A DNA stretch of 64,000 nucleotides from contig CM039139.1 of NCBI GenBank assembly GCA_022036555.1, positions 17,645,724 through 17,709,723 on the forward strand, read 5' to 3'. The first letter of the stretch is position 1. Every line of letters starts with the position of its first letter. A model generated the notes under the pieces. That model saw only the letters and a list, made by a program, of their open reading frames with translations. It was not told the origin of the DNA and searched no databases. This document shows, piece by piece, positions 46,491-58,806 of the stretch. Both the position numbers and the translations under genes were made by a program. The stretch is from Microstegium vimineum (Eukaryota; Streptophyta; Magnoliopsida; Poales; Poaceae).

Positions 46491-47109
46491 CCTATGGCCC
46501 TCACTAATGTACTGGTTAACTGAAGTCATCTGCTGTTTCTCCGGAATGAATGGACATGTTTTACTGTTTGTTTAAGTTGGAACTTTTAGTCGGCATGCTT
46601 GGTACTTTTGGAAGTATATTTACGTTGCTATTTGATATTGACAATCTCCATTTTATTTACAGGTATTGATCTATCTAGGATTTTAGTTTTTTATTTATAG
46701 ATATTGACTTCCTATCTATTCTTACAAAGACTCATCCCTCTTTGTGCACCGCAGAATTGATATGTTTTTATCAAGGTGAAGATGGGTATCTTGATGCATT
46801 TTTGGATTTTGTAGCAACTATAATTAGATTTCCCAAAAAAACAAGTTGATTTTGTTGCGATGGCCGTTTTGTTTTGATCAAGACGGAGGTGGAGACCAAG
46901 ATGTGTTTTCTCGATGTTGCAGTAGCCTGTTGTTTCACGGTGCAACAAACAATAGTATGTTTGAGTCATTTCCTTTCATGTTGCAGTAAGGCTCCTCTAT
47001 ATCTTACATAAGATTTTTCGATAAGGTGCAACAATTGTGTTTCAATGTTGTAAGGTGCCGGCGTATATCTCTCAGACTCTCGGTAATGTCGAGGCAACGT
47101 GAGTCTTAC
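46491..47109. repeat. long direct repeat, copy A'
   Basis: Matches copy A (29773-30395) in the same orientation from CCTATGGCCCTCACT to the shared 'ctcggtaatgtc' region. The two copies differ more than the duplicated gene differs from its source, so they are probably an older repeat pair. Confidence 0.75.
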
Positions 47110-47330
47110 TTCCTCCTCATTCCTGAGAAATAATTTAGATTAATTTTATATAAAAAAACTATTAACATTTATGATACATAATTGATATCATTAGATAGAT
47201 CTTTTGATTTAGTTTTTTAATAAATTTATTTGAAGACACAAATGTTACACACATTTTATATAAATCTAGTCAAAGTTGTGACACGAAAACTCAAAGTGAC
47301 ACTTAATAAGGGACGGAGAGAGCATGTCAC
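47110..47330. mobile_element. degenerate Stowaway-like MITE
   Basis: Starts near TACTTCCTCCTCATTCCTG and ends near AGGGACGGAGAGAG with an AT-rich body between ('catttatgatacataatt'). The ends are only loosely inverted. Confidence 0.4.
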
Positions 47331-47562
47331 CAACGCAACTATATTTTTAAAACAGTGTAAAATAGTTTTACGTTCTCTACTCTCGTGTAACTTTTATATT
47401 TCTCTTTGTCAATATAGTGTCACATTAGCATATTTAATATTCATGAAATTTTAATGAAACTCTATCAAACTAGCCTTATTACTTGTCAGTGCGGGCGCGA
47501 GGGTGGATGTTGGGTAGGACAGTGGGTGTGTGCTGGTCGATTACAATCTGATGTCCCCTTTT

Positions 47563-48320
47563 AGCTCTCTTTGGTAGGGATTTTATGTTTGATTTTTTTT
47601 TATTTTTTGGCGAAACCTACTGAATGGTAGCTCATACAACGGATTTCCGAGAGAAGTTGCATAGGGGTTCTACGGGGCTCTTAGCTTAAACTTCTTTTGC
47701 TCTTTGGAGAAAGCCTTACTAAGACTCATAAAATGGTTTTGCGAGAGAGAAGTTATGTGAAAGAGAAACCATTTTTTTTTCATTAGAGCATCTCCAAAAG
47801 TACCTAATATTTTCTTCCTAAAGCATAAAGATTTACAACTTCTAAAAAAGTATTAGAATGAATCAAGAATGTCATATCCAAGAGTTTCTGATAGTTTACT
47901 TCTAAAATACAAAAGATAATTTTACATTAGAAATCTTATACTATTTATAAATTACCTTAATCATTTTTATATATTATTTCTCTCTCGTACATCTAAAATC
48001 ATTTTTACGCTTTATTTTTTCTACGTCCTTTTACCTTTAGATTGTCCGATAAAAACGCCGAGAGAGAAGATACACACGAATCCAAAGCGCATAACATTAC
48101 GTGAATTAGGGTGACTTTTTCCAAGGTCTAAAAGATTAGGAGGTTGGGTTTATGAGTTGTTGGAGAAGAATTTTTTATAATCTACCTAAAAACCAAAGAT
48201 TAGGAAGAAATTTAGGGAACTATTAGAGATGCTCTTAGAAGGATAAATAAAGACACCTAAAAGTAGCTTCTCTGCTTTTTATTTTTTTAAAGAATGCTTT
48301 TTTTATAGAATGTCTCTATC
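47563..48320. repeat. interspersed repeat copy 1, split by a Tourist MITE
   Basis: TCTCTTTGGTAGGGATTTTA starts this unit at about 47567 and the second copy at about 48903. Both then share 'gcgaa', 'gagagaagttgcat' or 'gagaagttacat', 'cttcttttgctc', and end with 'tagcttctc.gctttt'. In copy 1 a MITE at 47786-48234 separates the two halves. Terminal structure suggests a non-autonomous DNA element, class unknown. Confidence 0.55.
47786..48234. mobile_element. Tourist-like (PIF/Harbinger) MITE
   Basis: 449 bp; ends GAGCATCTCC and GAGATGCTC are inverted and flanked by TTA on both sides (47783-47785, 48235-48237), the PIF/Harbinger-type 3-bp duplication. The second homology tier runs inward ('cctaatattttcttcct' versus 'aggaagaaatttaggg'). 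Confidence 0.7.
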
Positions 48321-48897
48321 TAGGGCTTCCCCGACGCTACACTATGACGTACCACCTCGTCGTCCAAGTAAGCCACTAGTCTATGAATCATCATATCTAG
48401 TATTCATGCAGTGTGTCAGAGAGACTTGCTGAGGAGTCGTTAACTTTATCTACCAAAAGCAACGAAGAGCAACACGAGAATGCGTTGTGGAGGCCTGCAT
48501 CTTTCGAGACAGGGCGTTTTTTTAGCCCGGGCGGCCTCTTATTTTAGTCTAAGGCCTATACGTGTATTAGCCCGCAATGGAGAAGCCCTAATCCACGAGA
48601 TTGTGCCCCCCGTGTGAGAGCTTATATGGATGCGCATGTATCTCTCAAACCACATGTTAAGTGTATTTAAACTAATTTTCACTCTAATCCATTTTAATCA
48701 ATGTGGTTTGGATAGATATGTGCACATCCAAACAAGACCTGAGGGTTATCTGTTAACGTTGCTCCTCATTCCATTCCCATGCTGAACTAAACAAAACACA
48801 AAATCATCTATTTTGAAATCGATGACGGTGCGTATTGATTATATTTATGTTTTCATTTGTGTTTCTGAACCAAACAACACCTAGAACTGATGTCTGT
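48321..48897. other. gene-free spacer
   Basis: No gene or matched-end element recognised. Sequence near 48600-48760 ('atctctcaaaccacat...taagtgtatttaaacta') recurs, reverse-complemented in part, near 61005-61090, so it is probably part of a dispersed repeat. Confidence 0.4.
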
Positions 48898-49225
48898 TTT
48901 CAGTCTCTCTTTGGTAGGGATTTTAGAGAGGCCTTAGCTTTGTTTTTTTTGGCGAAGGCGTATTATATGCTAGCTCTTAAACGGCTGCGAGAAGTTACAT
49001 AATTACATAATGTTTTTACAGGGTTCTAGCTTTGACTTCTTTTGCTCCTTGGGTGAAGACTTTCTAGTGATTGATAAAACAATTTTGCGAGAAAAGTTAC
49101 ATGGAAAAGAAGCTGTTTTTTTATCAATAAATATAATGACAAATAAATAAATAAACCTAAAATAGCTTCTCAGCTTTTTAGGTGAAGCCCTTTTTATAGG
49201 TCCTTGAAAAAGTTTTTTTTTATAT
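48898..49225. repeat. interspersed repeat copy 2 (uninterrupted)
   Basis: Direct-orientation relative of the repeat at 47563-48320, without the Tourist insertion. It ends near 'gaagccctttttataggtcc'. Confidence 0.55.
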
Positions 49226-49341
49226 AAATCCTACTAAATTAGGCCTTGTTCAGGGTCAGGAGGTAGCAAAATAGTCCTTGTCGAGGCGGCGTAACTTGGT
49301 CCAACGCACGGGGCTGTTCGGATCGTGCCCTGCCAGACAAA

Positions 49342-49471
49342 TGGGGCTTGGTTGGTTTGGGACTGGGCAAGTCTGCCTGAGTCCGATTTCTCACACCTGA
49401 CGCCAGGATGCCAGGCAGATGATCTTGACGCCAGGCAGACTTTGCCCACTCCCAAACCAAACAAGCCCACA
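49342..49471. repeat. 130-bp fold-back sequence upstream of PRP39
   Basis: The left arm from 49343 (GGGGCTTGGTTGGTTTGGGA) pairs with the right arm ending near 49470 (TCCCAAACCAAACAAGCCC); the match continues inward over the 'gggcaagtctgcctg' part, giving arms of about 38 bases with few mismatches. It lies about 330 bases before the PRP39 ATG, possibly in its promoter. Confidence 0.7.
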
Positions 49472-49795
49472 CAGCCCGTGGGCTAACTTGCCAGCCGAAA
49501 GCCCTCGAGCTCTCTGTACCCCTCTCTCCGGCTCCGGCTCTCTTTTCCACCTACGCCGCTCCGCCCCCCGATCCAACCCTACCCCCCTCCGCCTCCTCGC
49601 CGGCGCGCTCTACCCCGCCTCCACTCCCCGGTAGTGCCTCTCATCGGCGGCTCTCCGGTGCGTGCCCCTCGCCCTTCCTCTCACCTTCACACGCCTCCTT
49701 CCGCTTCTCGCGCGTTAATTTGACCTTCCGCTCTTCGTCTCTTCGCCTTAGGGCTTCACGTTGGTCCGCGGTGCGGCTCCTGCGATTCGCGCGCA

Positions 49796-52700
49796 ATGGA
49801 GCAAGACCAGAGCGCAACTGTCGGCAGCACGGACTCTGGTGCCCCGGCTTTTGATTTTGCGACTGGCAATCCACCTAGCTCGGCTGTGACCGACGGAAGC
49901 GCCGTGGCCCCCGACGGTGGAGCTCAGGCAGCTGATGCCTCTGCCTACCATGCCGAGCACACGGCGTTGAATGGGACGGCTGGCGATATGGCTAGTTACC
50001 ACTCTACAGGAGCTGCAGAGAACGGCGAAACCATCACCAACGAGATGGGCGAGCCGGTTCCTGAGCCATCCTACGAGGAAGGTAATATTGCGCTTGCAGG
50101 CTCGCCTAATTTGGTATAATACCTTCTGTTTGCTCTTAACGGGCCGCTTTCTTATGCAGCTGTGCTTTCAGCAGAAGAGGCTAGATTATGGAGTGTTGTT
50201 ACTGCTAATTCCTTAGATTTTAATGCCTGGACCGCACTTATTGAGGAAACGGAGAAAAATGCTGAGGTAATGTTTGGTTAGCTGCTTGCCGATACAACCA
50301 TTCTTGTAACACTATTTGTGCAGCTAGCTATGTTTAAATGAGCTGATTTTGGCACCAGCTTATAGTTATATGCTATTTGTCAATCTTTAATTTTTTTGCC
50401 CATGGCTATGATTTGGGGCATATTGTAATGATGCATTTTTATTATGTTGTGTGATCAGTTGCTTCGTTGTTTCTCTGTCTCTATCCTGTTAGCAGACTAT
50501 GGATCCTTATGTTGCGTATAGTCAATTTGAAGTGTTTATGCATCTAACGCTTTAGGGCCTCTTTGGTGGAGCTCGGTGGCTCCGGCTCTGGCCACTGTAG
50601 CAGTACTGTGGCGTAGCCGCCGGATCATCAAACCACAGGCTCCTCTGACTCCTCGTGCTTGGACGTTGCTTTTTGCGGGAGAAAGAGCAGGCCAGCTCCT
50701 TGCTACAGTGAAGAACAGGGACAAACAGTGCCACCGCACAGAGAGCCAGAGCTGGTGCCAAACAAGGCCTTAGTTTCCCCTGCTGTAGTCTCTAGTGACC
50801 TTCACTATTCTATGTTTCGAATAAAATATACTTAATTCGAATTCAATCTGATTTATCAGTCATAAAAATCAGACATCTTTGATATGATGACAATTTTTAT
50901 GCTAAATCCTAATGCATACTTTTATATATTCTTGTCCAGAACAATATTTTGAAGATACGGAAAGTGTATGATTCATTTCTTGCGGAATTCCCTCTTTGCT
51001 TTGGGTATTGGAAGAAATATGCCGATCATGAAGCGAGACTTAATGGCGTCAGTAAAGTTATAGAGGTGTATGAACGAGCAGTTCTTGCAGTTACTTATTC
51101 CGTGGACATTTGGTATAACTATTGTCAGTTCGCAATTTCAACATATGATGATCCAGATATCATCCGAAGGTAGCAATCCATACACAATATGCCGGTTCCA
51201 ATGAAACTTCTGTACATAGTGTTTCTGTCTTCTGATTACTTGAAATGACTGGGCATTTGAATTCTATATTATCATACATAAATTCTTGATTAAGTTCTTG
51301 AGAATTGTCATAGCTCAATGCCAACTTCTGCACTTTGTGTGGCAGCATATAGTGTATCAGAAAAGGGATATGTAAAAATTTATCTGTGTTATTACTTTAT
51401 TAGAAGTGATTGTATGCCTCTGAATCACCACAGGCCAACGGTTAACCCTCTGTTCATAAATGATAATCGTATTAGACTAGAGAAAAAGTCAATCTTTATA
51501 AATTTTGACCAACAATTAGTCAAATTGTATGAATGTTTAGAGCATAGAACTTACACCAATAGATTTGTGCTAAAAATGCCTCTAAGATGATATGGATGTT
51601 TTTGTCACCAACTTTATATTATATAAGAGAAGTTAATGGTCAAAATCTATTTTATATGACTTTTCCTTTGGTCTAATACGATTATCATTTGTGAACGGAG
51701 GGAGTACTATACCTACCTTTAGGGGCTAAGCATAATGTGTATTTATTTGGCCTTTTGTGAACTCAGTCTTGGTGTAGTCATTTCTTTTGAGCCTGTCAGT
51801 TCATACTTCATACACTAGCTTTTATATGACATTCTAACATGCTTGTTTGATCAAGGTTGCTTTAAACTCTACATATTTATGGCCATATAAGTAAAATTGA
51901 AAATTGCCTATCATGAATAATGTTGTCCTCAGATGTAAATAGCTACTTCCTTTGCACCTTCCAGGCATCATCCATTGCATGTTCCGTTGATGTACTTCTG
52001 TTTTTTGGTCTGTTGTTTTGTTGTGAAACAGTAACTCTGCTCAACCTTTGGAGTAACTTTCTCTGTCTTCTGATTTCTTACAGACTGTTTGAACGTGGCT
52101 TGGCATACGTTGGAACAGATTATCGTTCCAATATTTTGTGGGATGAGTATATTAAGTATGAAGAGTCACTGGAGGCTTGGAGACATCTAGCTGTTATATA
52201 TACAAGAGTATTGGAACATCCTATCCAGCAGCTTGATCGGTATTTTAATTGGTAAGTTCTTTCTTTTCTGTGTTAGTATGAATATTACTCCCTCCATCCC
52301 AAATTATAAGTCAATCCAAGAATCTTGAGAGTCAGCCTCTCAAGCTTGACCAAATTTATATGATAAGATAATAACATTTATGATACAAACTAAGTATCAG
52401 TAAATTCTTCATTAATTATATTTTCATAGTATACCTATTTCATATCATAAATCTTTGTAATTCTCTATAATTTTGGTCAAACTTAAAATGCTTTGACTCT
52501 CCAAGATTCTTGGAATGACTTGTAATTTGGAACGGAGGAAGTATCTATCTTTTGTTTATCCGGGCTAATATTGTCTGATGAGTTGGTCAATAAACATATC
52601 ATTAGCAACAGTTATATCTGCCATGTGTGAACTAAAGTAATGTATGTGCATCACTACACCATTTTGCCTTTTGTGTTACTGAACATTATTTTTACACAGC

Positions 52701-55700
52701 CTCAAGGAATTGGCTTTGAAGCACAGTTTTTCAGAAATCCTTACTGCAGAAGAAGCCTCGGTGTATGTTCTCACGTCTGAGACCAGTGCTGAAGCGCCTG
52801 ATGGTGAGGCACATCCTGATGATGTTGATAAGCCTGGTCAACCAGAAATTTCATCCTCAACAGACGCAGAGAACCTTGCAAAGTATGTCTCCATGAGGGA
52901 AGAGATGTACAAGAAGGCTAAAGAGTATGAATCTAAGATCATTGGTTTTGAGCTAGCTATTAGAAGGCCATATTTTCACGTCAAGCCTCTTGACAATCCA
53001 GAGCTTGAAAATTGGCATAACTACCTTGACTTTATTGAGAAGGAAGAAGACATTAATAAGGTATGCTTTTACACTTCTAGAAATCCCTTGTCCTTTTTAT
53101 TTAGTAGATTTTATGGAACGCTTGAAATCTTATAACTTACAATCCAGTCTTATTGGCTCCACTATATCCTTTAACGGCTAGTATTTGGACGAAGCTTCCT
53201 TTGTAATGGGATATTGAACTGAGGATAGAGCGTGGACATAATGTTTGGTTTCGATGAGGCTAAGTACTCCAAACTTTCATTTGGCAGTGGTCGTTCTGGG
53301 TTCATGATATATGGTACCAAATACCAGTTTTGAATTTTTAATCTCATATATGCAGGTATTTGCTTAATGCTCACCTTCTTAACCATCTATCTATCAAGCA
53401 GGATGGTCCCTCCTTTCTTATGGAGGGGCCTCCATAATCAGCTAATGGAGTAATCTGTGTGAACTTCTCTTTTTTTTGTCAATACCATATCCTTACTATC
53501 ATTATTTACCCCCTTTATTTCCTCTCATACACAAGATTTCTGATGGTATGCTAAACTGTTTTCAGGTTATCAAATTGTATGAAAGATGTGTGATTGCATG
53601 TGCTAGTTATTCAGAATTCTGGATCCGCTATGTGCATTGTATGGATGATAAAGGCAGTCTAGACCTAGCAAACAATGCCCTGGCTCGTGCTACTCATGTG
53701 TTTGTTAAGGTAATTATAATTATTTCATAACCAGTATGACAATGTGCTTCTCCCACTAAAAGTGTAGGGCGTATTAGGATTCAAAAAAGTAAAACACTGT
53801 AAACTTTGGTCATCAATTAGTAAAAATATATGTATGTTTAGTGCACAAAAGATGCATCAATAGATTTAGTTCACATGTCTTTTGGTAATATTTTTTTAGT
53901 AATTCATAATGTAAGAGAAATTAATGATGAAAGAATACCTTGAAAGGAGTTCCTCAAAACCTGTTACACCTAGGGAAAAGAAATTTAGGGAATACATGAT
54001 AACACTTTATGTTTTTACCTTGTAGCATTCCATTTCCTATCATGCATTTTCTGTATACTCCTGTATGCATATGTACGATCAGCTAGGTTTCAATGTGGAT
54101 CCATCTAACCAAAATTGTCTCTCATATTCATGGTTGTATTTTTCGTTGTGGCGTGTCATCTTAGATGAATCTATTCCAGATTCCATATTGCCATTAAGAA
54201 ACGCCAGCAAAAAGAACAAAATGACGCAATACATAAAACTTAGTTTGTAGGATTGGATTTCCAAAACTTTAGTTTGGACACTGATACTTTGAGAAGCATT
54301 AAAATGTGAAACTATACTTTCATGGCCAATTTTGGTTTATAAGATCTGAATAAAAGCTCCCTGAAATACCATGACTAAATGAAAATATATTGCTAATAGC
54401 TACACACCGATTCTTTTTTTCTGTTTTACAGAAGCAGCCGGAGATCCATCTGTTTAGTGCGCGCTTTAAGGAGCTTAGTGGGGATATTTCTGGAGCACGT
54501 GCAGAATATCAGCATCTTTACTCAGATTTATGTCCTGGCTTTCTAGAGGCCATTGTGAAGCATTCTAATATGGAACACCGACTGGTATGACTTTCTACTA
54601 ACAACTATCATGTTTCTTCTTCCTTTTAAATTTGCAGGCGTTTGTTTAAGCTGTCTCTGTTTGTAGGGAGATAAAGAATTATCATGTTCGGTTTATGAAA
54701 AGGCCATCGCTGCTGAGAAGGGAAAGGAGCAGAGTCAGCTCTTGCCAACAATGCTTATTCAGTATTCCCGTTTCTTATTTTTGGTAAGTTTTTCAGACAT
54801 TCAAAACTTATGATAAAATGATTTCATCTGCTGTACATCTTACAATTTGCTTTCTGAAGCACTCCAATTTTGTTTGATCTAGCCATCTAGGAGATGTCAT
54901 TTCTTTTCTTTTCTTTTCTTTTCTTTTTTTCTGTTTGACTGGTAGTTGATTGAGTTTAACAACACCCACATTATTAAATTTAATGTGTTCCTTGAAATGT
55001 GTAGGCCATCCGAGACTTGGAGAAGGCAAGAGAGATATTAACTGTGCTGCATGAGCAGTTAAATGTAACAAAACCAGTGCTTGAGGTTAAAACTTTTTCG
55101 ACATACAAAATTATTTCAATTTCTTTTCTTCTTATTTGCCCTCAATTTAACTAATGTTACATTTATTTTACAGGCTGTCATCCATCTAGAGTCGATTTTT
55201 CCATGCGAAAAGCGTATTGAGTTTTTAGACTCACTTGTGGAGAAGTTTGTTACACCTGAATCATCTCAGGGAGAGGTAGCAAGTCTAGTTGACAAAGAAG
55301 AAATATCTTCCATATTTTTAGAGGTAAAATACCTAAAAGCTTCATTAAATATTATAGTTCCTTGGTTTGGTTTTGGGAACATAATACCATTTGATTGCTA
55401 TTAAGGATATATTTTAATTGTAATCATTTGGGAACTTGAAGTATTAACTATTAAGTACTCCGTGTGATCATTGGGAACATGAAATATGCATCTACTTTTA
55501 GTATTGGACCATCATAAATAATTATTAAGTATGATTTGATTGCTTGTCTTTGGGGAACATGAAATAGATTGTTATACTGTTTGGAAATTTCGATTTTGAA
55601 CCAACTTCTACATTTTTTATTTTGTTTAGATAATGAAATAGAAGTTGTATATAGATATGGAACTCTTCTTAAAGTCAAAGTCCACAATTAATACCAATGA

Positions 55701-57752
55701 TCTCTGTATGAACAGTTATCAAATATGGTAATCTTCTAATGTTCTATGTAAGATAGACATATGTTTGGGGTTTCTGACCTAAAGTCAAAGTTTTTTGCTA
55801 TTTAGTTTTGGCTTCATCCAGCTTGATAGGTTATTCATTCATTTCCAATTTGTCTGCAGTTTTTGGATCTCTTTGGGGATGCAAAGTCAATCAAGAAGGC
55901 TTTAACTCGGCATACAACTCTTTTTTCATGTAAGAGAAGCATTCTGCCATCCAAGAAGCGGAAAGCAGATGATGCTGTTGTGTCAGACAGGGACAAATTT
56001 GCTAAAACTGGGGTTACTCAGTCAGCCACAGGAACTGATCCAAATGCAAATCCTCCTGTTTGGCCTGCAACTTCTGAAGCATCTGGACAACAATGGGGAG
56101 CTTCTTATGCACAGCAGGTCACATATTCATTTAAATCTGCATGTTTTAGTTCTACGATTTTCTTTGTTGAACTGATCAAGATAAGATACATTTTGTAAAA
56201 GAAAAGTGGCATTGCTGATTGTACCTCTAATTCCTCCCAAACCGTGCCAGAAGTTTGGTGGTTATTTCTCTCAGTGCCACTTATTCTTCATGAATTTGTA
56301 GCTAAAATGCACGTTCACTAAGTGATTGCAATGTTGAAACATGTTGCCTTTTTGCGAGTTGTTTTTTATTCAAATGATTCTTTCACAACTTAGGATTGAA
56401 TCATTATATCCACAGAGCTTTTGATTTTTACAAATAGCCGCTCTTATTATTTTTTGTGGCTATAAATTTGTGCTATAGTGGTTTGACTGTATATTTCTGT
56501 GCATTGACTTCAAGTTTTTTGCATTGTAGGCGGCATATCCTGCATATGGAACTTATGACTACAGCCATCAAATGCCTCAGCCTGCCTATGGTGCTTATCC
56601 TCCAACATACTCTGCTCAGGTATTGTGTTTGATTTCTGCTTAAATTTACAGAATGCTTCTCAATTATAACACATTAAGGTATCTTCCTAAATTCTGTTGC
56701 AAATAGATGAATGACATGGCATGCACTCTTCCGTCTGTCCAGATTATCTACTTGTATTCAGTTTTGAAATCAGGAAAATAACATTAGGGTATCAATCTGA
56801 GTTTAAAAGGATTGGGTCACAACATAGTTAAGCTGTTTAAAAAAACAACAACATAGTTAAGCTGCCAACATTTGTGTTTTGGGTTGTAACTGTTTGGTCT
56901 TTAGTTTTTTTCTTTCAAGAATTTTCTTAAGTTCATAGCTTGGTCTATTCTGCTGTGCACTAGTTCGAAGCAGCATTTACCCAAAGATAGTTGTGATTGA
57001 TCTGTTTAATTAATCAGGTGATAACATTGTGTCTACTGGCAACAGTTTTTTCTAGCGCAACAATTATTGTTCAGGTGTCTGAAAATGAAAATCCACTCAG
57101 TTTACTGTGTGAACATGTGGTTTGTGAGATATAGGGTTGGAGGGGTAGTGGGGTTACCAAAGAACCTCTGGTGATCAGAGGCTTGTGCGTAGGGAGCAGT
57201 TCTAGCTGGTATTGGGTGGTACACTAGGACGACACGGCATGGGATAGCTGATGGATTTCCATGGGGGTGGGGTGGGGGTGGGATAGCTGATGGATTTCCA
57301 TGGGGGGGATGGAACTGCTGGAAGGTGTCAGGAGAGCCACTGGTTTAGTGATTTGGCATCTATACAGTTGGTGTAACCACTGGCAGATATGAACCAGCTG
57401 TAGCTTATGTAATTACAAATGTTACATGCTCATTGGTCTTGAGAGGAAGTATCATGCTCGCTATTAGCATTTAGTGGTCTGGTTTAATTTGAGCTACTCG
57501 ATGTACCTAATCGTCCAGTAATCTTTTTTTTCTATCTTGGTCAACATAGTAGCTTTGAAATTGCTGAAGGATTCTGTCTAATGCAAACTGCTGTGCGTTC
57601 TGTAGGCCTATACACAACAGAACTACGCACAACCTGCAGCAATTCCAGCAGCTCCTGTGCCAGCAGTGGTACCAGCAGCTACACCGGCGTCAGCTTACCC
57701 CCAGCAACCTGCGGCAGCTCCTCAACCTTATTATGGCACAGCCTACTACTGA
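49796..57752 (+). CDS. PRP39: pre-mRNA-processing factor 39 (U1 snRNP), 763 aa, 13 exons
   Basis: Exons: 49796-50081, 50160-50266, 50940-51169, 52084-52251, 52700-53060, 53566-53709, 54432-54584, 54667-54783, 55005-55085, 55174-55323, 55860-56117, 56530-56619, 57606-57752. All phases agree and the total is 2,292 bp with TGA at 57750-57752. Residues ~100-600 form half-a-TPR (HAT) repeats: LWSVVTANSLDFNAWTALIE, FGYWKKYADHE, VIEVYERAV, LENWHNYLDFIE, VIKLYERCV and FWIRYVHCM. An acidic stretch sits between two of them (exon 5). The C-terminus is Tyr/Pro/Gln/Ala-rich after a basic KKRKAD. By family, Prp39 helps U1 snRNP recognise 5' splice sites in the nucleus; Arabidopsis PRP39a affects flowering time. 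Introns carry several MITEs. No breaks seen. Confidence 0.93.
50555..50769. mobile_element. Tourist-like MITE in PRP39 intron 2
   Basis: Left end GGGCCTCTTTGGTGGAGC and right end GGTGCCAAACAAGGCC are inverted repeats flanked by TTA. GC-rich inside, unlike the AT-rich intron. Confidence 0.65.
51443..51705. mobile_element. Stowaway-like MITE in PRP39 intron 3
   Basis: CCCTCTGTTCATAAATGATA on the left pairs with the right end ATTTGTGAACGGAGGGAG; the inverted match continues inward ('aatcgtattagac' versus 'gtctaatacgatt'). TA follows the right end. Confidence 0.7.
52288..52541. mobile_element. Stowaway MITE in PRP39 intron 4
   Basis: 254 bp, CTCCCTCCATCCCAAATTAT to AATTTGGAACGGAGGAAG, inverted ends flanked by TA on both sides. 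The inward match includes 'ccaagaatcttgagag' versus 'ctccaagattcttgg'. Confidence 0.8.
57242..57308 (+). repeat. ~39-bp tandem duplication with G-runs in PRP39 intron 12
   Basis: GGATAGCTGATGGATTTCCA followed by a G-rich run occurs at 57242 and again at 57281. The G-rich linker (GGGGGTGGGGTGGGGGTGGG) could form a G-quadruplex. Confidence 0.75.
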
Positions 57753-58553
57753 TCAGTAATCTTGGATGGCGATCCGGCGAGCCTGTTAGTCTGCCTTTTT
57801 GCATGTGTGGTTCTGCAGTCTAATCAGCAGGCTTCTCGATACGAGAGCTCAAAGGCATCGCAAGACCCTCTGTACTTGCCAATGTTTAGCTCCCCTTAAG
57901 ACGGATGCTATCGACGAGATGACCGCTTGAGAACAAATTTGAGATTTGTATAGTCACCATTTTTGTTGCTAGCATCTGTCGCTAGGACGAATTGTCATTG
58001 TTTTATTGGAATAGCGTAATTTTTACTGTAGACGAGATAGCAGTGTTAAGTTGTTAACCATGCGTATGCACAATATAATCGGCATTATTCATTGTACATG
58101 TCCTTTTTCGGAGTGCAAATTATGTTACACCTACACGTAGGAGTAGTAAGCAATCGCGATGCGAGAATATTGAGGAAATCGTCCGGCATTTGACGCAGAG
58201 CGATGTGAGTATATTCAGGCAGGTGCCCCCCGATCAGCCACCGCGGTGGACACGGGAGCGAATCCGAACCAACGCACCGAAACATGCGACAGCGTCAGAA
58301 GGCCGCGGCAGGCGTCATCATTGCACCCTCGTCCTCGTGACGGAAAAAAAAAATTGTATTTGAGGGCGGGCGCGCTAGCTGATGAAGCAAAGCGGCCGCA
58401 TCGGCGCCGCGGTCTCCACGCCCAAAGCGCGCCGTCGCCTCGTGGGCAGTTTCCTTGGATTCCAACGGGCAGCGGCGGCACGCGTGCGCCCTCTCGTCTC
58501 GTTTGCCACGGCGCCTCGTCTTTGCCGGCTCCGCGTGTCCCTGCGGATTTGCC
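57753..58553. other. PRP39 3' UTR and promoter region of the WEB-family gene
   Basis: 57753-58100 is the likely PRP39 3' UTR and flank; no canonical AATAAA was seen. From 58240 the DNA is GC-rich and leads to the TATA box at 58554. Open frames here have no recognisable domain. Confidence 0.45.
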
Positions 58554-58560
58554 TATAAAT
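58554..58560 (+). promoter_or_regulatory. TATA box of the WEB-family gene
   Basis: TATAAAT lies in GC-rich surroundings about 250 bases before the ATG at 58807. A probable 5' UTR intron lies between: donor CAA|GTAAGC at 58713 and acceptor GTGCAG at 58788. Both are inferred from sequence only. Confidence 0.55.
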
Positions 58561-58806
58561 CTACCCCTCCTACCCACCGATCTCCTCGTCGCACGGTCGG
58601 CGGCCCATCGTCTAGAACCACGTTTGGGCAGTCTCTCTGTCCAGTCCAGTGAGATCTGTCGATGCACCAGTGCTGTGAATGACCTGCTCAGCTCAGCTCT
58701 TGCACTAGGCAAGTAAGCTTTCCTGCCCTGCGCGCAAAAAACTTCCGATCCCTGAGTTGTCACTGTGTATTGCTTACGGGGGGTGCAGGAAACCGCACGA
58801 TAGCCG

